Virus record (IMG/VR): IMGVR_UViG_3300024239_000353
Location: 1 to 38,910 of that record
Strand: one strand, 5' to 3'
From: a virus
Length of the DNA stretch: 38,910 nucleotides
A program made the translations under genes and the position numbers. Shown here one piece after another: positions 1-4,686 of the stretch; position 1 is the first letter of the stretch; each line of letters begins with the position of its first letter. The notes beneath the pieces are model-generated. The model did no database searches. It was not told where the DNA came from and saw only the letters and a program-made list of their open reading frames with translations.

Positions 1-103
1 GTCGGTGGCGATGGTGAGATCGCCGCGCGCGGCTTCGGCAAGATCGGGGTCGGCCGAGGACAGATGGAGGGCATGCAGGCCGTCGCTCGATACGAAGCGG
101 TGG
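1..103 (-). CDS. Partial host gene interrupted by the prophage left end (unknown product)
   Basis: Read on the minus strand, positions 103 down to 1 stay open in one frame, giving a peptide that begins HHRFVSSDGLHALHLSSADP and runs off the window. An in-frame stop lies at 118-120, inside what I take to be phage DNA. The sequence has normal coding character but is too short for me to name a family. I infer that it is a chromosomal gene split by insertion, with its N-terminal part to the right of the prophage beyond this window. It could instead be an intact gene starting at a GTG near 111. Confidence 0.35.
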
Positions 104-341
104 TGTGACACGCAAGATCACTTGGGCAGTACGGGATTTCGCCGGATAAGGCTGGACATCGCAGGATAGAACAACGAAATCAACGCGTCGAACGACGCAT
201 TGTGCCCGGTAACCGGAAAAAGCTCATTTGGCACTTAGAGCGATGTATTAGGCGACGCGTAACGTCATTTGGCATATCAGAAAGGCCGCCAAAAGCACCG
301 GTCGGCCTTCAATATATTAGCGCAACGCTGACAACTCGGGT
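104..341. other. attL: Inferred prophage left end and gene-free terminal segment
   Basis: No convincing gene lies between the host fragment and the stop codon of the first phage gene at 342. Transposing phages of the Mu type begin with TG and carry several transposase-binding boxes in the outer 150-200 bp. TGTGACACGC begins at 104, just where the host-like frame breaks down, and similar decamers occur at 118-128, 224-233 and 265-274. The segment is less GC-rich than its surroundings, as phage ends often are. The exact end and the five-base target duplication (predicted GGTGG, 99-103) are inference, because the right end is outside the window. Confidence 0.45.
224..274 (+). repeat. Direct repeat TCATTTGGCA, candidate transposase-binding boxes
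   Basis: TCATTTGGCA occurs at 224-233 and again at 265-274, exactly 41 bp apart. A related copy, TCACTTGGGCA, lies at 118-128 near the proposed terminus. In Mu, the transposase binds three spaced boxes at the left end (L1-L3), so three related boxes in the terminal 170 bp fit that role. The match to a binding site is inferred from position and repetition only. Confidence 0.4.
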
Positions 342-563
342 CTATGGCGTAGGCTGCCACCCAGTGACCCCGACGACGATGGCTACAATGAAAAATAGGC
401 CGATCATCACGACAACGAGCCTACCAAAACCATTGACCATACTGTTAAAGCCAAGATTCAGCTTGTAGGCGGCTTGTTGGCCGAAAAACCAACGCGTCAG
501 GATAAGAATGGCCCCGTAGATAAAGAATCCAACGACCGCAAAAATGATAATTGCACCAAGCAT
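342..563 (-). CDS. Small two-helix membrane protein
   Basis: This 73-residue protein has two hydrophobic segments, about residues 2-24 and 49-68, joined by a loop with a few basic and polar residues (RWFFGQQAAYKLN). It looks like an inner-membrane protein. I do not recognise a family. It is the last gene of the leftward operon that begins with the repressor, and starts about 15 bases after the stop of the ORF6C-like gene, so it is probably made in the lysogen. Membrane proteins expressed from the repressor operon are sometimes superinfection-exclusion or lysogenic-conversion factors, but nothing in the sequence shows that here. Confidence 0.6.
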   Translation of the reverse strand: MLGAIIIFAVVGFFIYGAILILTRWFFGQQAAYKLNLGFNSMVNGFGRLVVVMIGLFFIVAIVVGVTGWQPTP

Positions 564-578
564 TTATCTCTCCGACGA

Positions 579-1211
579 TCAGCGTTTCCAGCCGAACACA
601 TATCGATAAACCTGCTCGAGCTGGGCGGCATCGAGTTCGGTAAGCGAAGAAGCTCCGAACTTCTCCATCATGTAAACCTTGCGTCTGGCGGTGCCATCGG
701 GAAACTCGCGGCATCGGGTCTGTATTGCTGTGATGCGGACGGCGGTAAAGTCCGAGCCGAGTTTCTTCGGAGCTGTTTTCGCACTCTTGATGCGTCCGGC
801 CGCCGTTTGAAGATATTTTAATGCCTCTTCGAAGCGCTCTTTAGGCAGTTCGCTATAAGAGCTGATGCAAAATCGTCTATAGAACGCCGACCACACAGAT
901 CCGAACCCACGAGGGCTCTGTTTCAGCTTGGCCTCCAGGTCTACAATATTTTTCACCGCCTCCTTGAGGATAAACTTCTGTTTGGCGTCGACAACGTCGT
1001 CACCAGTCTTAACGATCACCTTCCGAACCGGCGGTTTAGGAAAAACCGAGACGTTGTTCGTGACCGTGTTGCCGTCGCCAACGACGTTCCCAATACCAGA
1101 AATCGGTGACTCTGACTTGCGTCGGCGTGTCGACTTTGCCTCAGCAACTGGTTGATGTGCTTCTTGAAGTATCTCCTTGAGCCTATCCTCGCGTTCCCTA
1201 TCCATCGGCAT
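579..1211 (-). CDS. ORF6C-like phage protein with N-terminal GN-repeat segment
   Basis: The protein has 210 residues from the ATG at 1211, chosen because GGGG sits eight bases upstream; a second ATG lies two codons on at 1205. After a charged N-terminus comes a short Gly-Asn repeat (SGIGNVVGDGNTVTNN, about 38-53), a pattern often found ahead of phage regulatory domains. Residues about 66-140 resemble the ORF6C domain of phage antirepressor/regulator proteins, with the F-x-I-S-S-Y-S-E-L-P-x-x-x-F-E-E-A pattern around 114-130. The C-terminal 70 residues are basic and unassigned. It lies 14 bases after the repressor stop codon, so it is co-transcribed with it. A role in lysogeny control is inferred. 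Confidence 0.6.
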   Translation of the reverse strand: MPMDREREDRLKEILQEAHQPVAEAKSTRRRKSESPISGIGNVVGDGNTVTNNVSVFPKPPVRKVIVKTGDDVVDAKQKFILKEAVKNIVDLEAKLKQSPRGFGSVWSAFYRRFCISSYSELPKERFEEALKYLQTAAGRIKSAKTAPKKLGSDFTAVRITAIQTRCREFPDGTARRKVYMMEKFGASSLTELDAAQLEQVYRYVFGWKR

Positions 1212-1225
1212 AGTAGTTACCCCGT

Positions 1226-1660
1226 TTATGAAACTAGCCGCAAAAATCTCTCGACAACGCGCGGAGCGACGTCGACTGCAGACACATCGGCTTGTTTTTC
1301 CTCTTCTGTGCAAAAATCATAAGCTGTCGCGATAAACTCAGCTTTTTTGCGGGGCTCTAGTTGTTTGTGATTGCGTTCGAGCCAGCCCTCCAAGAGGAAA
1401 ATTACCTCGGCCAGCAAATCCAAATCGATCGTTACGGGCCTGTCTTCCTTCTCTTCCGGAGGGTCGGCGGAAACGTTCCAGCCAACATCGAACCCCATCC
1501 CGGACAACGTGCGCAAAACATGGCTTTTGGGTGCTCCTCCCTCAAGCTCGTACCTGGCATAGGTTCGAAGAGCGACACCCACCACCTGCGCCATCTGCTT
1601 TTGCGTCAATCCCTGCGATTCGCGCCATTGTCGCAGCCTAGCGCCAAAATCAGCATTCAT
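1226..1660 (-). CDS. XRE-family HTH transcriptional repressor (lysogeny repressor)
   Basis: This 144-residue protein starts at the ATG at 1660, preceded by AGGAAG at good spacing; a longer frame to 1756 has no such site. Residues about 5-60 form a helix-turn-helix of the XRE/Cro type (ARLRQWRESQGLTQKQMAQ, then a recognition-helix region near VALRTYARYE). The remainder is acidic and helical and may serve for oligomerisation. It is transcribed leftward, divergent from the Ner-like gene, in the place of the Mu c repressor, although Mu c itself belongs to a different family. I infer that it represses the early promoter at 1797-1824. Confidence 0.75.
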   Translation of the reverse strand: MNADFGARLRQWRESQGLTQKQMAQVVGVALRTYARYELEGGAPKSHVLRTLSGMGFDVGWNVSADPPEEKEDRPVTIDLDLLAEVIFLLEGWLERNHKQLEPRKKAEFIATAYDFCTEEEKQADVSAVDVAPRVVERFLRLVS

Positions 1661-1852
1661 TTCGAAGCTTCCTGCGACGCATTTCCCAGCCACAATCGAA
1701 AGTGTCGCACCCGAAATAAGACAATAATTGCATATTGATACGCCAAAAATCGCCAAACCCCTGGGCGCGACAGAGTGCGACGCGCAAAACTGCTCGTTGA
1801 CATGCCAAAATTTGCTTGTATTTTTGTTGGTATGTCAAAAAGAGCATCAACC
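1661..1852. promoter_or_regulatory. Divergent early/lysogeny control region with candidate operators
   Basis: This 192-bp gap separates the leftward repressor and rightward Ner-like genes and is AT-richer than the rest of the phage. It holds repeated boxes of the form A-T/C-G-C/T-C-AAAA: TACGCCAAAAAT at 1739-1750, ATGCCAAAAT at 1802-1811 and ATGTCAAAAA at 1832-1841. The last two are 30 bp apart and bracket the early promoter. TTTTTG at 1821-1826 and CAAAAA at 1836-1841 form an inverted repeat. Such repeats are expected for repressor or Ner operators, and in Mu this region also serves as the transposition enhancer. Assignment to a given protein is inference. Confidence 0.55.
1797..1824 (+). 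promoter_or_regulatory. Early promoter (sigma-70 type)
   Basis: TTGACA at 1797-1802 is a perfect -35 hexamer. TATTTT at 1819-1824 is a fair -10 with a 16-bp spacer. Transcription would start near 1831, which argues for the ATG at 1853 rather than 1832 as start of the first early gene. The promoter lies between the two best operator-like boxes, so occupation of either could block it. Confidence 0.6.
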
Positions 1853-2164
1853 ATGGACATCCCCAAAAGGCCCACGGAGCGCGCTCAGTGGATCCTGTTT
1901 CAACTGAAGGTCAGAGGGTCCAACTACAGCGCCCTCGCTCGCGAGCTCGGTTGTAGCAACCAAGCCGTTGCCTGGGCCGCCGGTGGGCGCCCTAGCCGCG
2001 AAATTGAGAAGGCGATTGCCGACAAGATCGGCGTTCGCCACGTAGACCTTTTCCCCGAGCATTTCGACGAGAACGGCGAGCGTGTTCCGCTTGCACGTCC
2101 AAGGCAGCGGAAGGGTATCCCGCAGACCGAAATTTGCAATGTCTATTCGCGGAAGGCGGTCTGA
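1853..2164 (+). CDS. ner: Ner-like (Nlp/SfsB family) HTH early regulator
   Basis: The protein has 103 residues from the ATG at 1853. An upstream in-frame ATG at 1832 would fall on the predicted transcription start. Residues about 8-80 match the Ner/Nlp pattern: an entry helix (ERAQWILFQLKVRG), the HTH (YSALARELGCSNQAVAWAA), then R-P-S-R-E-I-E-K-A-I-A-D-K-I-G and a conserved L-F-P-E-H-F end. In Mu, Ner is the first early protein and turns down both repressor and early transcription. It is the first rightward gene here, opposite the repressor. The basic C-terminal tail (RPRQRKG) is an extension I cannot assign. Confidence 0.75.
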   Translation: MDIPKRPTERAQWILFQLKVRGSNYSALARELGCSNQAVAWAAGGRPSREIEKAIADKIGVRHVDLFPEHFDENGERVPLARPRQRKGIPQTEICNVYSRKAV

Positions 2165-2165
2165 C

Positions 2166-2357
2166 ATGAACAGGCGCGTCCACTTTGTCACCGCAGATTT
2201 GACAATCACCCACGGCCTGCCGCGCCGGCGCCTCGTCGACGTGGTGCCGTTCACGCTACGAGACATATGCGGCCTCATCGCCGTGGCGCTGCTCGGCGCC
2301 GGGATGGCGAGTTGGGCCATCGTGCTCACCAGCGCGAGCGTTGGGGGCTGGCAATGA
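2166..2357 (+). CDS. Small hypothetical protein with one membrane segment
   Basis: This 63-residue protein begins at an ATG one base after the stop of the Ner-like gene. A basic N-terminal half (MNRRVH..., PRRRLVD) is followed by a hydrophobic stretch at about 35-56 (DICGLIAVALLGAGMASWAI). It would be a single-pass membrane protein with its N-terminus inside. I do not recognise a family. The close coupling to neighbours on both sides supports it being a real early gene. Confidence 0.5.
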   Translation: MNRRVHFVTADLTITHGLPRRRLVDVVPFTLRDICGLIAVALLGAGMASWAIVLTSASVGGWQ

Positions 2358-2476
2358 TCGGCGCCATCGTCTTCCTCGCCGTCATCGCGATGCTCTGCTC
2401 CGACGAGCACGCCACGATGATGATCCTGTTTCTGGCCATCGCCGGAATCGCGCTCGTTTCACTGGCGGGAGGGTGA
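2354..2476 (+). CDS. Tiny two-segment hydrophobic protein
   Basis: This 40-residue protein starts at an ATG that overlaps the stop of the previous gene (ATGA), a coupling used throughout the phage. It is almost wholly hydrophobic (IGAIVFLAVIAML, then MMILFLAIAGIALVSLAGG) apart from a short S-D-E-H turn in the middle, suggesting a hairpin of two membrane helices. No family is recognised. It could act together with the preceding membrane protein. Confidence 0.45.
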   Translation: MIGAIVFLAVIAMLCSDEHATMMILFLAIAGIALVSLAGG

Positions 2477-2478
2477 CC

Positions 2479-2718
2479 ATGGTCAACCTCGCCGGACTCC
2501 GCGATCAGGCGTGTCGGTATCAGCGCGAGGCGCACCTCGCGTCGGCCGAGGCGATGGACCTGCGCATCGCGCTTGCCCGCATGGGCTGCCGCCCCACCGA
2601 AGAGCAGATCGCCATGTCGCGCCGCTTCGACGAGACGGCGAAGGGCGCGGCCGAGCGCGCCAGCAACGCCCTGCAGTTCATCCTTTTCCAGCAGTCCGCC
2701 TTCGAGCGGGCTGCGTAA
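2479..2718 (+). CDS. Small helical hypothetical early protein
   Basis: This 79-residue protein has its ATG two bases after the previous stop, with GGGAGGG upstream as ribosome site. It is rich in Ala, Arg and Glu and predicted to be wholly helical (ACRYQREAHLASAEAMDLRI, ETAKGAAERASNALQFILF). It lacks a signal peptide or cysteine clusters. I do not recognise it. It ends the first tight group of early genes, before a gap that carries a terminator-like hairpin. Confidence 0.5.
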   Translation: MVNLAGLRDQACRYQREAHLASAEAMDLRIALARMGCRPTEEQIAMSRRFDETAKGAAERASNALQFILFQQSAFERAA

Positions 2719-2804
2719 GCCGTTCCCGGCCAGCCATGGCCGGGGATCGCCGTCACCTGCGCAGTGGTGAGTGGCCGGGGCTCCGGCGCTTTCCTCCCAA
2801 ACCT

Positions 2805-2838
2805 GGCCGCCGGGTTGTTCCGGCCTGGCGGCCCTTTT
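2805..2838 (+). terminator. Terminator-like hairpin in the early region
   Basis: GGCCGCC (2805-2811) pairs with GGCGGCC (2827-2833), leaving a 15-base loop that can pair further. It is followed by CTTTT (2834-2838). It sits in the 132-bp gap between 2718 and 2851. It may be a partial terminator that lowers early transcription before the peptidase gene. The run of T is short, so the call is moderate. Confidence 0.4.
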
Positions 2839-2850
2839 CAGGAGATAGAG

Positions 2851-3336
2851 ATGAGCGCTTCCCTTGCTTTGGTCGCCGGCATGACGGCGGCGCTTTACAC
2901 CCTGGCGCCAACGGGCTGGTACCAGCTCTGCCAGGCCGACCCGACGCAGTGCCAGACCGTGATCGGCGACATGCCGAGCGTCCGCGAGGCCGACGCGGTC
3001 AATCGCGCGGTCAACGCAGCGATGCAGCCGAAGGAGGAGATCGGCGGCGCCGACGTGTGGAAGGTGGGCGGACCGACCGGAGACTGCGAGGATTACGCGC
3101 TCGCCAAGCGCGACCTCCTCATCCGCTCGGGTGTCGGATCGGCCTACGTGCGGATCGCCATCGGCGAGACGGCGCGTGGCGAATCCCACGCGGTGGCCGT
3201 GGTCACCACCAAGAGCGGCACCTACGTGCTCGACAATCTCGACCAACGCCTGGTGCCGATCGCCAGATCCAAGCTGCGCATCACGGCCGTGCAGTCGCCG
3301 GCCGACCCGCGCCTGTGGCTTAGGCCTGCGCACTGA
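2851..3336 (+). CDS. Transglutaminase-like cysteine peptidase (BTLCP family)
   Basis: The protein has 161 residues; the ATG at 2851 is preceded by GGAGATAG. Residues about 1-19 form a hydrophobic, signal-like N-terminus. The catalytic triad of the bacterial transglutaminase-like cysteine proteinase family is visible: Cys79 in GDCEDYALAKR, His113 in SHAVAVV and Asp128 in VLDNLDQ. Family members are usually periplasmic or membrane-associated, and some cleave large adhesins (LapG type). Here the gene stands alone among early phage genes and is flanked by hairpin-rich gaps, which suggests an acquired cargo gene. The substrate is unknown; a role in envelope remodelling or host-surface change is inference. 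Confidence 0.75.
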   Translation: MSASLALVAGMTAALYTLAPTGWYQLCQADPTQCQTVIGDMPSVREADAVNRAVNAAMQPKEEIGGADVWKVGGPTGDCEDYALAKRDLLIRSGVGSAYVRIAIGETARGESHAVAVVTTKSGTYVLDNLDQRLVPIARSKLRITAVQSPADPRLWLRPAH

Positions 3337-3347
3337 CCCTCCGGCTG

Positions 3348-3401
3348 CCGGCCCGAGGGCCGGTTTCCCGAGTGCCAGACGGCCTCGCCGCCCGAGGGCG
3401 G
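3348..3401 (+). terminator. Two tandem hairpins with the same CGAG loop
   Basis: CCGGCC-CGAG-GGCCGG (3348-3363, then TTT) and CCGCC-CGAG-GGCGG (3388-3401, then TTC) lie 24 bp apart in the 80-bp gap between the peptidase and the DUF2829 gene. Both have perfect GC stems closed by CGAG. The first could work as a weak terminator; the second sits about 15 bases before the start codon and could affect translation. Confidence 0.45.
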
Positions 3402-3416
3402 TTCAGACGGGAGACC

Positions 3417-3779
3417 ATGATGAAGTTCAGTGAAGCTCTCGACCTCGCGCTGGCCGGACAGGCCATAGCCCGCGAGGGCAACTATGCCTATGACCGCATC
3501 TTCCTGGTGAAAGGCAGCATAGCCTCCACCCCACGCTCGATCGAGGATGCCCCCGAGCATTCCGCGGGAGAAACCAGCGATCTTCCGCTGAAGTATTTCG
3601 AGGCGGGCGACGAGAACACAGCGACGCGTTTGCCGCGCTTCGACGCCAAGGACTGCAACGGAAACACGGTCGTCGGTTGGACGCCCGAGCTGGTCGACAT
3701 GCTTGCCGAGGACTGGGACCTCGCCGAGAACATCTCCATCCCCTTTGAACAAGAATTCGGCGCCGAGGAGGCGGCCTGA
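3417..3779 (+). CDS. DUF2829 / Tad2-like protein (candidate anti-Thoeris sponge)
   Basis: This 120-residue protein starts at the first of two adjacent ATGs (3417, 3420) behind GGGAG. The DUF2829 pattern is clear: N-terminal F-S-E-A-L-x-L-A-L-A-G-x-x-I-A-R-E-G (4-21), then R-I-F-L-V-K-G-S (27-34), and the closing V-V-G-W-T-P-E-L-V-D-M-L-A-E-D-W-D-L (85-102). Members of this family include Tad2, which binds and sequesters cyclic ADP-ribose-type signals of Thoeris; some also bind CBASS-type cyclic dinucleotides. A roughly 35-residue insertion (35-70) and the loss of the usual Trp after R-E-G (here Asn-Tyr) make ligand prediction uncertain. It is an isolated gene between repeats among early genes, as expected for a protein needed soon after infection. 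Confidence 0.75.
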   Translation: MMKFSEALDLALAGQAIAREGNYAYDRIFLVKGSIASTPRSIEDAPEHSAGETSDLPLKYFEAGDENTATRLPRFDAKDCNGNTVVGWTPELVDMLAEDWDLAENISIPFEQEFGAEEAA

Positions 3780-3853
3780 CGCTCCGGCTTCCGGCCCTGG
3801 CGCCTGCCTCGGCCGGTCCCCCGAACGCCAGCCATTCAGAAGGCAACGGACAA

Positions 3854-4243
3854 ATGGCTAATCTTCCGCAAGTTCCGCCCGACATTCCGCCCAGAGCCAT
3901 GGCTTTGGCGGAGACGATCAACCGCGTTCTTCAGCTGGATCTGACAGAGCGTTCCATCCTGATCATGGGCGGCCTGATCGGTGAAGTCTTGATCGAGGAG
4001 CGGAACCACAACGCAATGCCCCCCGCCGCCCAGCCGCGCCTGGAACTCGAAGGTGGTGGCCGGCGGCCGAAGTTCTACTCGGACATTGAGGTGCGAGAGC
4101 ACCTGATCCGCCTTCATCGCGAAGCCACGATCGCCCAGGCTCGCGCCTCGTGCCTCGATCGGTTCGGCCCGGAGCGTTGCCCCAGTTCGTCGGCGATCGG
4201 CCGGTTTTGGCTGCAGCTCGACACCGCACGCAGGCGCCGCTGA
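3854..4243 (+). CDS. Hypothetical protein with C-terminal HTH-like segment
   Basis: This 129-residue protein starts at an ATG preceded by GAAGG at loose spacing. The N-terminal half is helical (MALAETINRVLQLDLTERSI) with a hydrophobic patch at about 36-46. The C-terminal part has the look of a DNA-binding HTH: H-L-I-R-L-H-R-E-A-T-I-A-Q-A-R-A, then R-F-G-P-E-R-C-P-S-S-S-A-I-G-R-F-W. Proteins with a closely similar ending are common ahead of the transposase gene in Mu-like phages, but I know of no assigned function. It ends two bases before the next start codon. Confidence 0.6.
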   Translation: MANLPQVPPDIPPRAMALAETINRVLQLDLTERSILIMGGLIGEVLIEERNHNAMPPAAQPRLELEGGGRRPKFYSDIEVREHLIRLHREATIAQARASCLDRFGPERCPSSSAIGRFWLQLDTARRRR

Positions 4244-4245
4244 AC

Positions 4246-4686
4246 ATGGCCCGCACGAACGACCATCGCCAGACTGACTTCCTGGAGGCTTTCGAGCCGG
4301 CCGAGCAGCCGATCGAACCGCAGTTCGGCAGCCTCGACATAGCCGCCGAACTATGCGCGGCGCTGGCGCTCGCCATCAAGGAATGTCCGCTCAGCCGGGC
4401 GGAGATCGCGGCGCGAATGAGCGACCTGACCGGCAAGACCATCACGGAAGACATGCTGAACAAATGGACCTCAAAGGCCGGTGAAAACTGGCGCTTTCCG
4501 ATGGAGTTCGCCCCGGCTTTCGAGGTCGCGACGGGCAGCCAGAACCTGATGCTGCTGATCGCCCGCAAGCGCGGCGTGCTGATCATGACGCCGAAGGAGG
4601 GCCGCGACGCGGAGATCGGTCGGGCCCAACGGGAAATCCGCGCGATGCAGCGCCGTCTGCGCCAACTGATGGGAGGAGTGGCATGA
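4246..4686 (+). CDS. Conserved Mu-like phage hypothetical protein upstream of transposase
   Basis: This 146-residue protein begins three bases after the previous gene and ends in an ATGA overlap with the transposase start. It contains a helical N-terminus (DIAAELCAALALAIKECPLS), an HTH-like stretch (RAEIAARMSDLTGKTITEDM) and a motif with the order K-W-T-S then R-F-P-M-E-F-A-P-A-F-E-V-A-T, followed by a basic C-terminal coiled segment. The same layout is seen directly before the A gene in many alphaproteobacterial Mu-like phages. The strict position suggests a role in transposition or early control. I do not recognise a characterised homologue. Confidence 0.6.
   Translation: MARTNDHRQTDFLEAFEPAEQPIEPQFGSLDIAAELCAALALAIKECPLSRAEIAARMSDLTGKTITEDMLNKWTSKAGENWRFPMEFAPAFEVATGSQNLMLLIARKRGVLIMTPKEGRDAEIGRAQREIRAMQRRLRQLMGGVA

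Larger units (their letters stand above)
3339..3797 (+). repeat. Direct repeat CTCCGGCTKCCGGCCC bracketing the DUF2829 gene
   Basis: CTCCGGCTGCCGGCCC at 3339-3354 and CTCCGGCTTCCGGCCC at 3782-3797 differ at one of 16 bases. Each copy lies within five bases of a stop codon (3336 and 3779). The pair flanks exactly one gene, 3417-3779. A weaker relative (CTCCGGCGC) lies in the gap before the peptidase gene. This is the arrangement expected of a small cargo cassette, though shared terminator stems would look similar. Confidence 0.5.

Noticed and set aside
202-468. Plus-strand open frame of 88 codons in the left-end region
   Set aside because: It has no ribosome site, overlaps the better membrane-protein gene on the other strand and runs through the repeat boxes; its peptide is low in coding character.
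445-714. Minus-strand open frame of 89 codons between the membrane and ORF6C-like genes
   Set aside because: It overlaps both better genes in another frame and has no ribosome site or recognisable domain.
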